DNA of 64,000 nucleotides from Mycolicibacterium sp. TY81 (GCF_018326285.1 NZ_AP023362.1:5332001-5396000); one strand, 5' to 3'. Shown: positions 8,801-16,700, counted from the stretch's first letter. Translations and numbers: made by a program. The notes: generated by a model from the sequence alone, not told the origin.

Positions 8801-9835
8801 CCCGGCGACCAGTGCCGTCAGCAGCACGACGGCCACGGCCATCCGCTTGTCCCGCTCGAGGTGCGCGAACGCGTTGATCCACTCCCGCCGCGGCGCGGTG
8901 CCCGGCAGGGGAATCCGGCCCAGCACGTGGGCCAGGCCCAGCGCCAGCGGCAGCCGCAGCACCGGCTCGAGCTTGTGCACGTTGCGCAGCGGGGTGCCGC
9001 CGGCATCGAGGAAGGCCCGCACCTGGTGCGCGATGGGCGAGCCCAGCCCGCCCGCGTACGCGACCGCGAGCAGCAGCAGCCCGAACAGCAGCATCGAGAT
9101 GAGCCGCCCGCGGGCCGGCATGCTGCGCATCGCCAGGCCCGCCATGCCGCCGGCGGCCACGAGCGTCGTCGCCAGTACCGCGACCGAACCGGTCACCAGC
9201 GACGAACCGGCCGTCGCGTTGGTCGCGACGAACGCCGTCCAGCCGTAGGTGCCGCGCAGCACCTCGGTCAGTGACAGCCACTGCGTCGTGACGCCCGACG
9301 ATTCGATGAAGTCCAGGAACGGCGGGCTGATCCGGCCCAGCAGCAGCAGCGCCACGGCCCACCACAGGATCGCGAGCAGCGTGCAGCCGAACCACCACGC
9401 CGTGAAGCGCCACCAGCGCCGGTTGGGCCGGTGCGCGGCCCACCAGATGATCGCGGCCAGGCAGCCCGTCAGCGTCGCGACGGCGTTCACCGCGCCCATC
9501 AGCGCGACGGCGACGGCCGAGCGGGCGGCCAACTGCCGGATTCCAGGCGTGATTTGTGCACGATTTTCCGCGCTCACCGCGGAAAATCGTGCACAAATCC
9601 CCGAGTCACCGCGCAGCGCCAGGATCACCGGCAGCAGCACCCACGGCGCCAGCATCATCGGCAGGGTCTCGGAGGAGATGGCGCCCAGCGTCGTCAGCGC
9701 CCGCGGGGACAGCGCGAACGCCACGGCGGCGAGCACGCGCGACGACCGGCTCCCGATGCCGAGCGCCTCGGCGACCCTGATGACGCCCCAGAAGCCGACG
9801 ACGAGCAGCAACGCCCACCACAGCCGCTGCGTCAC
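5861..9835 (-). CDS. aftD: AftD: alpha-(1->3)-arabinofuranosyltransferase (start unresolved)
   Basis: A GT-C membrane glycosyltransferase that adds arabinofuranose in arabinogalactan/lipoarabinomannan synthesis (Rv0236c family, DUF3367). The span from the first usable start (GTG 9835) encodes 1324 aa, but in-frame homologous sequence continues to about 10093: APLSRRCLWVVSA, then SPDTKLDLTANPARF, then LWSSDLPFGQ. That stretch would hold TM1 and the acidic first extracellular loop typical of GT-C active sites. No ATG, GTG or TTG exists in frame between 9836 and the upstream TGA at 10187. The N-terminal part is multispanning; the C-terminal half has discoidin/carbohydrate-binding-like segments and ends in hydrophobic helices. 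A palindromic repeat (9551-9599) adds an in-frame insertion. The gene follows the DUF2613 ORF, as in M. tuberculosis. Confidence 0.85.
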   Translation of the reverse strand: MTQRLWWALLLVVGFWGVIRVAEALGIGSRSSRVLAAVAFALSPRALTTLGAISSETLPMMLAPWVLLPVILALRGDSGICARFSAVSAENRAQITPGIRQLAARSAVAVALMGAVNAVATLTGCLAAIIWWAAHRPNRRWWRFTAWWFGCTLLAILWWAVALLLLGRISPPFLDFIESSGVTTQWLSLTEVLRGTYGWTAFVATNATAGSSLVTGSVAVLATTLVAAGGMAGLAMRSMPARGRLISMLLFGLLLLAVAYAGGLGSPIAHQVRAFLDAGGTPLRNVHKLEPVLRLPLALGLAHVLGRIPLPGTAPRREWINAFAHLERDKRMAVAVVLLTALVAGTSLAWTGRLAAPGAYRAIPQYWHQTADWLDAHNAETPGRVLVAPGAPFANQVWGNTHDEPLQVLERGAWGVRDSIPLTPPETIRALDSVQRLFATGRPSAGLADTLARQGISFVVVRNDLDPDNSRSARPLLVHRALEGSRGLTKVAQFGDPVGPGTLDGFVSDSGLRPRYPAVEIYRVTGTVSTQPYLAATDTMPRVDGGPESLLRIDERRRLMGRNPLGPMILTSDAQRAGLPVPEVTATDTPLARETDYGRVDDHSSAVRAPDDPRRTYNRVMDYPSPGATTAYGQWPGGRITTSSSSSDSTALPNVATAAGPAAAIDGDTSTSWVSSSLQTAVGQWLQVDFDHPVTNATITLTPSATAVGAQVRRIEVATANGTSTIRFDQPGKPLTAALPYGETSWVRFTATGTDDGSPGVQFGITDFSVTQYDASGFAHAVSLRHTVDVPGPPAGSAVAQWDLGNDQLGRPGCAEGPNGVRCAATMAQSPEEPVNMSRTLTVPTPTAVVPTIWVQARQGPHLADLVSQPGTTRASGDSDVIDVAGSAYAATDGDPRTAWVAPQGIVQFRNGANLTVHLPAPTTVSALRLTPSASELPAHPTVVAVDLGNGPQVRRIGDGPQTIKLNPTKTDTIKLSILDWHDLIDRTSLGFDQVKPPGLAEVTALDDRGAPIAPADAAANRRRAITLPCGRGPIVAIAGQFLQTSVHTTVGALLDSEPIAAQPCQSAPLQLPAGKQELLISPGPFFTVVGARLTGPLAAHIHSAPTTPAQLKTWTSDHREVDVTPSPVQRVLVVPESVNPGWTAHTANGAVLTPVTINGWQQGWVLPAGTAGIVTLTFGLNTPYRIGLFGGLALLPILALLALLPMRRRVDDEPTPTWQPGPAVVGVALAGFGVLVAGFAGLATVAAAIGIRFLLRSRERWLDGWTVIASASGLIGAGAVLSAYPWRSVDGYVGHSPWVQFLALVSVAALAASLWDAPQAKSG
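9551..9599. repeat. Palindromic repeat family (a), copy inside aftD
   Basis: Perfect 22-bp arms (9551-9572 and 9578-9599) around a 5-nt loop; each arm begins or ends GATTTGTGCACGATTTTCC or its complement. It lies in the aftD reading frame and is translated as ICARFSAVSAENRAQI, without breaking the frame. A second copy lies at 20731-20783. Confidence 0.85.
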
Positions 9836-10097
9836 CCAGCCGGGCAGGCCGATGACATCACCGGCGAGGAAGAACGTGCCGTGCGGGAACAGGTAGCCGT
9901 AGGCCTGGTTCTGCGACTGGCCGAAGGGGAGGTCGCTGCTCCACAGATTCGCCGCCCGCGCCAGGAAGCGTGCGGGGTTGGCGGTGAGATCGAGTTTGGT
10001 GTCGGGCGAGACCCGGCCCGGTGACTGGGCGAACGTCAGGACCAGTGCGGCCGCGCTGACGACCCATAGGCAGCGCCGGGAGAGCGGCGCTGCGGGA

Positions 10098-10271
10098 TCA
10101 GCTGCGGTTGCCGTATTCGACCCGGTTGAGCACCGATGACGCTGGATCGCCCGATTGCAGCGTCGGCTTGGTGTCCTGCTCCAGCATCAGCGTGGTGCCG
10201 AAGACCGCTGCGGCGCCGAGCAACAGACCGACCACGATGCTGGCTCCGGCGGGCACGAGGAAGCGGTCCAT
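10098..10271 (-). CDS. Small DUF2613 membrane/secreted protein (Rv0236A-like)
   Basis: A 57-aa peptide starting MDRFLVPAGASIVVGLLLGA. It has one N-terminal hydrophobic helix (residues ~4-30) and a conserved tail, SSVLNRVEYGNRS. ATG at 10271 is preferred over ATG at 10280 because it gives the 57-residue length I recall for Rv0236A. It lies directly upstream of aftD on the same strand, with its stop at the point where aftD homology begins, so the two are probably co-transcribed. Function is unknown; constant linkage to aftD suggests a role in the cell-wall machinery, which is inference. Confidence 0.8.
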   Translation of the reverse strand: MDRFLVPAGASIVVGLLLGAAAVFGTTLMLEQDTKPTLQSGDPASSVLNRVEYGNRS

Positions 10272-10370
10272 GGCGCCCAAACTAGCATGGCGACCTGCCT
10301 GGGCCCCGTTTCGGCGGCCGTCTCACGGGGTCCCGGGGGACCGCGACCGGAACCGTTAGGCTCGAAACCC

Positions 10371-11558
10371 ATGTCCCTGACCCGAACCCTCGGCGCGCTG
10401 GCACTGGTGTCCGGATTGGTCGCCGGTTGCTCGTCGTCGTCCGACCGTCCGGCCGCGTCCAGTACGTCCAGCCAGGCCTCCAGCACCGCGTCGTCGAGCA
10501 AGCCGATGGACGCGCCCGCACCGACCTCACCGCCGTGCGATCCGCACGCGCTGCTCAGCACGCTCACCCTGCGCCAGAAGCTGGCCCAGCTGCTCATGGT
10601 GGGTGTCAAGGACGCCGCCGACGCCCGCGCCGCGGTGACGCAGCAGCAGGTCGGCGGCATCTTCATCGGCAGCTGGACGGATCTGTCGATGCTGTCGGAC
10701 GGTTCGATCCCGGCGCTGCAGGCCGCATCCGGCGCGCTGCCGCTGGCGGTCAGCATCGACGAGGAGGGCGGCCGGGTGTCCCGGCTGAAGAAGCTGATCG
10801 GCCCGCAGGAGTCGGCGCGCGTGCTGGCGGCGACCAAGACCCCGGCCGAGGTTCAGGCCATCGCCAAGGACCGCGGGCAGCAGATGAAGGACAAGTTCGG
10901 CATCACCGTCGACTTCGCGCCCGACGCCGACGTCACCGAGGAGGCCGACGACGAGGTCATCGGCGACCGCTCGTTCGGCGCGGACCCGCAGAAGGTGACC
11001 GAGTACGCCGGTGCGTACGCCGCGGGGCTGCGTGAGGCGGGGCTCGTCCCGGTGCTCAAGCACTTCCCGGGGCACGGGCACGGCTCGGGCGACTCGCACA
11101 CGGGCGGGGTGAAGACGCCGCCGCTGGAGGCGCTCAAAGACAACGACCTGGTGCCGTACCGGACGCTGACGACGCAGCAGCCCGTCGCTGTGATGGTCGG
11201 CCACCTGCAGGTGCCGGGACTGACGCAGGGCGACGACCCGGCCAGCCTGAGCAAGCCGGCCTACGACCTGCTGCGCAGCGGCGAGTACGGCGGCCCGCCG
11301 TTCGACGGCGTGGTGTTCACCGACGACCTGACCGGCATGGCCGCCATCACCCAGCACTTCGGCGTGGCCGACGCGGCGCTCAAGGCGCTGCAGGCCGGCG
11401 CGGACGTCGCGCTGTGGATCACCACCGACGGCGTCCCGGACGTGCTCGACAAGCTGGAGGCGGCGGTGCAGGCCGGGCAGCTGGACCAGGCGCAGGTCGA
11501 CAAGTCGGTGCTGCGGGTGGCGGGCATGAAGGGGCCGGGCGCGAAATGCGTGAAGTAG
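10371..11558 (+). CDS. lpqI: LpqI: lipoprotein beta-N-acetylglucosaminidase (GH3, NagZ-like)
   Basis: A 395-aa lipoprotein. The signal peptide is MSLTRTLGALALVSGLVAGC, with Cys20 as the lipidated residue, followed by a Ser/Thr/Ala-rich linker (~residues 21-55). The GH3 domain carries SIDEEGGRVSRL and the NagZ signature KHFPGHGHGSGDSHTG, with the His/Asp pair used for acid/base catalysis, and DDLTGMAAI with the nucleophile Asp. It removes GlcNAc from muropeptides during wall recycling, here anchored outside the membrane. It diverges from the DUF2613/aftD unit and is followed after 25 nt by a tetR, matching Rv0237-Rv0238. Confidence 0.92.
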   Translation: MSLTRTLGALALVSGLVAGCSSSSDRPAASSTSSQASSTASSSKPMDAPAPTSPPCDPHALLSTLTLRQKLAQLLMVGVKDAADARAAVTQQQVGGIFIGSWTDLSMLSDGSIPALQAASGALPLAVSIDEEGGRVSRLKKLIGPQESARVLAATKTPAEVQAIAKDRGQQMKDKFGITVDFAPDADVTEEADDEVIGDRSFGADPQKVTEYAGAYAAGLREAGLVPVLKHFPGHGHGSGDSHTGGVKTPPLEALKDNDLVPYRTLTTQQPVAVMVGHLQVPGLTQGDDPASLSKPAYDLLRSGEYGGPPFDGVVFTDDLTGMAAITQHFGVADAALKALQAGADVALWITTDGVPDVLDKLEAAVQAGQLDQAQVDKSVLRVAGMKGPGAKCVK

Positions 11559-11583
11559 GCCGCTCGTTGCATACCCTGATCTG

Positions 11584-12183
11584 ATGGCAGGTGGAACCAA
11601 GCGGCTGCCGCGGGCCGTCCGCGAACAGCAGATGCTCGACGCCGCCGTGCAGATGTTCTCGGTGAACGGCTATCACGAGACCTCGATGGACGCGATCGCC
11701 GCGCAGGCCGAGATCTCCAAGCCGATGCTGTACCTCTACTACGGCTCCAAGGAAGAGCTGTTCGCAGCCTGCCTGGACCGGGAGCTGACGCGCTTCGTCG
11801 ACACCGTCCGTGCGGACATCAACTTCGCGCAGAGCCCGCGCGACCTGCTGCGCAACGCCGTGCTGTCGTTCATGACGTACATCGACCGCAACCGGGCGTC
11901 GTGGATCGTGCTCTACACGCAGGCCACCAGCTCGCAGGCGTTCGCCCACACCGTGCGTGAGGGTCGCGAGAAGATCATCGACCTGGTGGCGCGGCTGCTC
12001 AGCGCGGGTACCCGAAACCCGGAGCCGGACAGTGACTTCGAGATGATGGCCGTGGCCCTGGTGGGTGCGGGTGAGGCCATCGCGTCCCGTGTCAGCGCGG
12101 GCGACACGGACGTCAACGACGCCACCGAGCTGATGATCAACCTCTTCTGGCGTGGCCTGAAGGGCAAGCGCGCCGAGTCGTAG
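11584..12183 (+). CDS. TetR family regulator (Rv0238-like)
   Basis: A 199-aa TetR protein. The HTH region covers REQQMLDAAVQMFSVNGYHE then TSMDAIAAQAEISKPMLYLY (residues ~13-53). The C-terminal helical domain includes FMTYIDRNRASWIVLYTQA and ends in LMINLFWRGLKG. It follows lpqI closely and is probably co-transcribed. Targets are unknown. The TTAC-N6-GTAA sites near fabG4/fadA2 and fadE5 are candidates only because they are nearby; nothing in the sequence proves it. Confidence 0.88.
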   Translation: MAGGTKRLPRAVREQQMLDAAVQMFSVNGYHETSMDAIAAQAEISKPMLYLYYGSKEELFAACLDRELTRFVDTVRADINFAQSPRDLLRNAVLSFMTYIDRNRASWIVLYTQATSSQAFAHTVREGREKIIDLVARLLSAGTRNPEPDSDFEMMAVALVGAGEAIASRVSAGDTDVNDATELMINLFWRGLKGKRAES

Positions 12184-12205
12184 GTTTCTCGCGCTCCCGC
12201 GGCGC

Positions 12206-12268
12206 CGCGACGGTGCACACAGATCGCCCTCCCAGCGATTCTGGCGGTCTGGTCGCACATTCGCGGAC
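12206..12268 (+). repeat. Dispersed 63-bp element (c), solitary copy F
   Basis: Shares the outer arms of the family (CGCGACGGTGCACACAGATC at the left, GCACATTCGCGG at the right) with the five copies at 51901-53231, with a more diverged centre. It lies between the tetR stop and the riboswitch. Confidence 0.55.
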
Positions 12269-12329
12269 CGTCGGCGCGTCCGGGGCTCTCACGCCGGCGC
12301 GGCCCCGCCGCGGCGCTGGTATGGTCCGA

Positions 12330-12495
12330 TTCGAGCCAGTCGAACCCAACGCGGTTGGGTCAGGGAATCCGGTGCGAAACCGGAACTGACGCGCAGCGGT
12401 AAGGAGGACAGGCGGAGCAACGGCCACTGGCCCCACGCGGGCTGGGAAGGCGCTCCGGCCTGGATGATCCCGAGTCCGAAGACCTGCTGGCTCGG
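12330..12495 (+). ncRNA. Cobalamin (B12) riboswitch
   Basis: Contains the conserved core GGGAATCCGGTGCGAAACCGG (only 12364-12383 need be matched: GGGAATCCGGTGCGAAACCG), then GCGCAGCGGTAAGG, and the B12-box segment GAGTCCGAAGACCTGC at 12472-12487. The closing helix P1 is formed by CGAGCCAG (12332-12339) and CTGGCTCG (12487-12494), which are perfect complements. It sits about 80 nt upstream of the substrate-binding lipoprotein gene. By family behaviour, bound cobalamin would lower expression of the downstream importer. Confidence 0.93.
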
Positions 12496-12573
12496 GCTCT
12501 CGCGGCCTGGCGGCGCGAGGACCCGCCCACGCATGGACTCCGCGACCCGAGTCCCGGATCGGAAGGCGCCGCC

Positions 12574-13581
12574 GTGTCTCTACGTACCATTGTGCTTGTC
12601 GCACTGGTCGTTTCGCTCGTCTGCTCATGTGGCGGACCGCGGGCGACCGGAACTGTCAACGCCGCAGCCGCCGGCTATCCCGTCACGCTGGAGAACTGCG
12701 GACGTACGGTGACGGTGAAATCGCCGCCGCAGCGCGCGGTTTCGATCAATCAGCCGGCCAGCGAGCTGCTCCTGGCCCTCGGGCTCGCCGACCGGATGGC
12801 CGGTACCTCGTCCTGGAGCGACGACGTCCGGCCGGACCTTGCCGCCGACAACGCCAAAGTGCCTGTGCTGAGCCGCGATTTCCCGTCATTCGAGCGGGTG
12901 CTGAAAGAGAAACCCGACTTCGTGTACGCGACGTTCGACTGGTCGTTCACCGATCAGGGTGTCGCCCCGCGCGATCGGTTCGAGCGGCTGGGAGTGCCGA
13001 CCTACCAGTCCTCCAGCGAGTGCGGCGGTCAGGACGCGGCGCAACAACGCGCGCTGACGCTCGACGACATGTACGCCGAAATCGGTGATGTTGCCAAGGT
13101 TTTCGGTGTTGCCGAGCGTGGTGACAAGCTGGTGTCGACGCTGCGGGCGCGCATGGCGACCGCGACGAGCGGCCTCGAGGCCGGCGATACCTCCCTGATG
13201 TGGTGGTACGCCGGTACCAGAACGCCGTACATCGCGGGTTGCTGCGGAGCGCCGGGCATCATCACCACGGCGGTGGGGGCGCGCAACGTGTTCGCCGACA
13301 ACCGGCAGCTGTGGCCGGAGATCTCGTGGGAAGCGATCCTGCAGCGCGATCCGGACGTGCTGGTGCTCGCTGATCTCACCCGCGGCAAGGATGGCGACAG
13401 CGTCGCCGACAAGATCAAGTTCCTCGAAACCGACCCGGCAGCAAGCAAGTTGAAGGCCGTGCGGCAGAAGCGGTGGATTGTCTTGCCGGCCAGCGCGATG
13501 GATCCGTCGCTGCGCAACGTCGACGCTGTCGAGACCGTCGCGTCCGGGCTGCGTTCATTCGGGCTGGGCGGGAAGTCCTGA
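12574..13581 (+). CDS. btuF: ABC transporter substrate-binding lipoprotein (BtuF-like)
   Basis: A 335-aa periplasmic-binding protein. The signal peptide ends in a lipobox, LVCSC, with the lipid Cys at about residue 18. After that comes a class III (helical-backbone) binding fold: SPPQRAVSINQPASELLLAL near the N-terminus and EISWEAILQRDPDVLVLADL near the C-terminus, as in BtuF/FhuD/FecB. The chosen GTG at 12574 is where the lipoprotein signal begins. It is the first gene after the cobalamin riboswitch and is followed by permease and ATPase genes. That makes cobalamin or another corrinoid the likely cargo; a siderophore or cobalt complex is the alternative from fold alone. Confidence 0.87.
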   Translation: MSLRTIVLVALVVSLVCSCGGPRATGTVNAAAAGYPVTLENCGRTVTVKSPPQRAVSINQPASELLLALGLADRMAGTSSWSDDVRPDLAADNAKVPVLSRDFPSFERVLKEKPDFVYATFDWSFTDQGVAPRDRFERLGVPTYQSSSECGGQDAAQQRALTLDDMYAEIGDVAKVFGVAERGDKLVSTLRARMATATSGLEAGDTSLMWWYAGTRTPYIAGCCGAPGIITTAVGARNVFADNRQLWPEISWEAILQRDPDVLVLADLTRGKDGDSVADKIKFLETDPAASKLKAVRQKRWIVLPASAMDPSLRNVDAVETVASGLRSFGLGGKS

Positions 13582-13586
13582 CGGCC

Positions 13587-14591
13587 GTGCGTACGGCTGC
13601 TATGACGACGTTCGGCCTGGTGGTCCTGGCGCTGTCGATCGCGGCGGCTATGATCATCGGGCCGGCCGACCTCGGCTTCGTCGACGTGTATGCCGTCGTC
13701 GCGCAACATGTTTGGGGCCGCCCGGCGGATGTCGCGCCGATCGACGACGGCATCGTCTGGGAGCTGCGGCTGCCACGCGCGCTGTTGGCCGCGATCTGTG
13801 GTGCGGGCCTGGGCATCTGCGGCGCGATCCTACAGTCGCTGATGCGCAATCCGCTGGCCGACCCGTTCATGCTGGGCATCTCGTCCGGCGCGTCGACGGG
13901 AGCCGTGCTGGTCGTGGTCACGGGTATCGGCGGTGCACTGACGCTGTCGGGTGGTGCGTTCGTCGGTGCGGTGATCGCCTTCGTTCTGGTGCTGGCCCTC
14001 GCCGCGGTGTCCGGCGGCGGGCAGGACCGCGTGCTGCTGGCCGGTGTCGCTGGCACCCAGCTCTTTTCCGCGGCCACGGCAATGGTGGTGTTCTCGTCGG
14101 CCGACACGCAACAGACGCGCGGGGTGCTGTTCTGGTTGCTCGGCTCGCTGGCGGGGGCCGGCTGGTCTCAGGTGGCGCTGTGCGGTGCCGTGTGCGCGGC
14201 CTGCCTGGCGATCTGCTGGCTGCAGTCAGATGCCTTGGACGCGTTCGCCTTCGGTCGTGATGCGGCCGCCGCGTTGGGTGTCTCGGTGCGGCGCGTCCGC
14301 GCCGTCTTGTTGGCGACGACGGCGCTCCTGACGGCCGTGCTGGTGAGTGCCGCCGGCGCCATCGGATTCGTCGGGCTGGTGTTGCCGCACGCGGCGCGGA
14401 TGATCGTCGGGCCATCGCACCGGCGGCTGCTACCGGTCACGGCGGTCGCCGGCGCGATCTTCCTGGTGTGGGTCGACGCGGCGGCCCGCACGGTGTTTGC
14501 GCCGCAGGAATTGCCGGTCGGCGTGGTGACCGCGCTCGTCGGTGTGCCGATCTTCATGTGGATTCTCGCTCGGCGCAGGAGGATTCGATGA
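13587..14591 (+). CDS. btuC: ABC transporter permease (BtuC/FecCD family)
   Basis: A 334-aa permease from GTG at 13587, 5 nt after the btuF-like stop; ATG at 13602 is an alternative start. It shows about ten hydrophobic segments and the FecCD-family stretches LRLPRALLAAICGAGLGICG, then SLMRNPLADPFMLGISSGAS and IGFVGLVLPHAARM; the latter includes the coupling helix contacting the ATPase. It forms the membrane pore of a type II importer with the neighbouring binding protein and ATPase. An antiparallel or longer reading frame at its 5' end overlaps btuF and was not used. Confidence 0.87.
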   Translation: MRTAAMTTFGLVVLALSIAAAMIIGPADLGFVDVYAVVAQHVWGRPADVAPIDDGIVWELRLPRALLAAICGAGLGICGAILQSLMRNPLADPFMLGISSGASTGAVLVVVTGIGGALTLSGGAFVGAVIAFVLVLALAAVSGGGQDRVLLAGVAGTQLFSAATAMVVFSSADTQQTRGVLFWLLGSLAGAGWSQVALCGAVCAACLAICWLQSDALDAFAFGRDAAAALGVSVRRVRAVLLATTALLTAVLVSAAGAIGFVGLVLPHAARMIVGPSHRRLLPVTAVAGAIFLVWVDAAARTVFAPQELPVGVVTALVGVPIFMWILARRRRIR

Positions 14592-15355
14592 CGGGCGCGC
14601 TCACCGCGGAGTCCGTCTGCTGGACGGCCGGCGGGCGGCTCGTCATCGACGGGGTCTCGCTGGCCGTGGCGGACGGCGAGACGCTGGGGCTGCTCGGGCC
14701 CAACGGCGCCGGCAAGTCGTCGCTGTTGCGCCTGCTCGCCGGATTGCGGCAGCCCGACGCCGGCGCCGTGCTGCTCGACGGCCGACGGCTCGCCGATCTT
14801 CGTCGTCGTGCGGTGGCGCAACGCGTCGCGGTGGTCGAACAGCAGGTCAGCACCGAGCTGGACCTGACCGTCGAACAGATCGTGCGCCTGGGCCGAATTC
14901 CGCACCGTGGCATCTGGTCTGGCGACACCGCGGCCGACGGCCACGCCGTCGAGCGTGCCCTGGCACAGACCGAGACGACCGCCATGCGCGACCGGGATTG
15001 GCGCACGCTGTCCGGTGGCGAACAGCAGCGGGTACAGATCGCCCGGGCCCTCGCGCAGGAGCCCCGCGAACTGCTGCTCGACGAACCCACCAATCACCTC
15101 GACATCCGGCACCAGTTCGAGCTGTTGGCACTCATCCGCGCGCTGCCCGTGACAGCGGTGGTGACGCTGCACGACCTGACGCTGGCGGCACTGTTCTGCG
15201 ACCGGCTCGTCGTGCTCGACGAGGGGCGGGTCGTCGCGGCAGGGACCCCCGCCGAAGTCCTCACCGCCGAACTGATTTCGGCGGTCTACGGCGTCGCGGC
15301 GCGGGTCACGGTCGATGACACCGGCCGCCCGTCGATCCAGCTGCTCCCGCCTTAA
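14588..15355 (+). CDS. btuD: ABC transporter ATP-binding protein (BtuD-like)
   Basis: A 255-aa ATPase that overlaps the permease stop by 4 nt (ATGA). Walker A is GPNGAGKSS (residues ~34-42), the signature is LSGGEQQRVQIARAL, Walker B is RELLLDEPTNHLDI, and the H-loop His is in VTLHDLTLA. The arrangement is that of iron-siderophore/cobalamin importers. It completes the riboswitch-controlled btuFCD operon. No terminator hairpin is obvious before the IS30 element downstream. Confidence 0.9.
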   Translation: MTGALTAESVCWTAGGRLVIDGVSLAVADGETLGLLGPNGAGKSSLLRLLAGLRQPDAGAVLLDGRRLADLRRRAVAQRVAVVEQQVSTELDLTVEQIVRLGRIPHRGIWSGDTAADGHAVERALAQTETTAMRDRDWRTLSGGEQQRVQIARALAQEPRELLLDEPTNHLDIRHQFELLALIRALPVTAVVTLHDLTLAALFCDRLVVLDEGRVVAAGTPAEVLTAELISAVYGVAARVTVDDTGRPSIQLLPP

Positions 15356-15450
15356 CTCGCGAGCTGCTCGCGGAAGTTGCCGCCGTGACGCCGAGCGTCT
15401 GGTCGCGCCGAACGTGAAGTGGATAGCCGGATTTCGATCTCAAAGTCAAT

Positions 15451-16700
15451 CGATTAGTGCAACGTGGCTAGGCGGCTTGGTTCAAGAGCGCGGCTAGGCG
15501 TTGGGCTGGGGTGTCCAGATCGAGAGTGGGTCGGGGACGCTTGTTGAGGGTGTCCTGGATACGGGTGAGGTCGGCTTTGGTGTGCACGCTCAGGTCGGTG
15601 CCTTTTTCGAACCAGAACCGCAGCAGCCGGTTGGTGTTCTCGTTGCTCCCGCGCTGCCAGGGTGAGTGCGGATCGCAGAAGTAGACCGGCGCCTTGAGCG
15701 CCAGTTTGATGTCACGCCAGTTCGCCATCTCGCTGCCGCGGTCCCAGGTGATGCTGCGGCGCAGGTGTTCGGGCAGCTCACTCATCGCCGCGATCATCGC
15801 CGCGGCCACCGAGTCGGCGGTGTGATCGTCGGGTAGGTGCAACAAGATGGTGAACCGGGTGCTGCGTTCGACCAGGGTGCCGATCGCGCTGCCGCCGCGA
15901 GTACCCAGGATCAGGTCGCCTTCCCAATGTCCCGGCACGGCACGGTCATTGGCCTCGGCTGGCCGGTCACTGATGGTGAACACATCGGTGAACTTGCCGC
16001 GGCGTTCGGTGTGGTCGCGGGGCTTGCGGGCGGCCCGTTTGGTGGACAGGCACTTGTTCAGATCAGCGCGCAGTTGGCCACGGCCCTGCACGTAAAGGCA
16101 CTGGTAGATGGTTTCGTGGCTCACGCGTTTGAGCCTGTCATGCGGGTGATCGCGGGCCAACATCTCGGCGATCAGTTTCGGGCTCCACCCGTCATCCATC
16201 CACGTTTCGATGGCGGCGCACAGCGCGGTGTCGTTGAGTTTGAACGCTTTTGGTCGGTGTGACCTCTGCGCCGCCCGCCCGTGTGCCATCCGGGCGTGGT
16301 AGTCGCCGTCGGCATTGCTGTTGCGCCGCACCTCACGCCAGATGACGCTGCGGTGGCGGCCGATCTGCGTACCGATCTGCTCATAAGTCAGGCCAGCATC
16401 GCGGCCCCGCATGATCGCGATGCGCTCATCGAGACTGAGCCGATGCCCCCGTCCACCGGGCCGATCGGGAACGCCGGCCTCGGCCAGCCCGTGCATGCCG
16501 CTGCCCATGATCAGTTTCATCGCACCAGCGTTGCGCCACCACACCCACGCCGAGGTCGTCGACACACCCATCGCCTTGGCCGTCTCGATTAATGGAGCGC
16601 CCTGACACACCCGGTCAAACAACTCCCGCCGGGTCTGCTTCGAATGCGGATACCCACTGGGCACGACAACCTCCCAAATCAATGGATGTTGTCTTGACCG
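15451..16700 (-). mobile_element. IS30-family insertion sequence (ends approximate)
   Basis: About 1.25 kb holding one transposase gene. Candidate terminal inverted repeats, each with a CAAC core, are CGATTAGTGCAACGTGG starting at 15451 and, reading inward from 16700 on the minus strand, CGGTCAAGACAACATCC. They agree at about half of their positions, so the exact ends are uncertain. No clear target-site duplication was found. Confidence 0.7.
15468..16664 (-). CDS. IS30-family transposase
   Basis: A 398-aa DDE transposase. The start GTG at 16664 was chosen because GGGAGG lies 5 nt upstream; an in-frame TTG at 16682 precedes that Shine-Dalgarno and is rejected. The N-terminal region has an HTH (QTRRELFDRVCQGAPLIETA) and a second HTH typical of IS30 (LSLDERIAIMRGRDAGLTYE followed by QIGRHRSVIWREVRRN). 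The catalytic acids appear in VPGHWEGDLILG (first D), SITWDRGSEM (second D) and SPWQRGSNENTNRLLR (E). The protein is full length without frameshift, so the element may still be active. Confidence 0.93.
   Translation of the reverse strand: MPSGYPHSKQTRRELFDRVCQGAPLIETAKAMGVSTTSAWVWWRNAGAMKLIMGSGMHGLAEAGVPDRPGGRGHRLSLDERIAIMRGRDAGLTYEQIGTQIGRHRSVIWREVRRNSNADGDYHARMAHGRAAQRSHRPKAFKLNDTALCAAIETWMDDGWSPKLIAEMLARDHPHDRLKRVSHETIYQCLYVQGRGQLRADLNKCLSTKRAARKPRDHTERRGKFTDVFTISDRPAEANDRAVPGHWEGDLILGTRGGSAIGTLVERSTRFTILLHLPDDHTADSVAAAMIAAMSELPEHLRRSITWDRGSEMANWRDIKLALKAPVYFCDPHSPWQRGSNENTNRLLRFWFEKGTDLSVHTKADLTRIQDTLNKRPRPTLDLDTPAQRLAALLNQAA

Noticed and set aside
6890..9274. 794-aa plus-strand open frame over aftD
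   Set aside because: Antisense shadow: no motif, biased composition, and it lies within the AftD coding frame.
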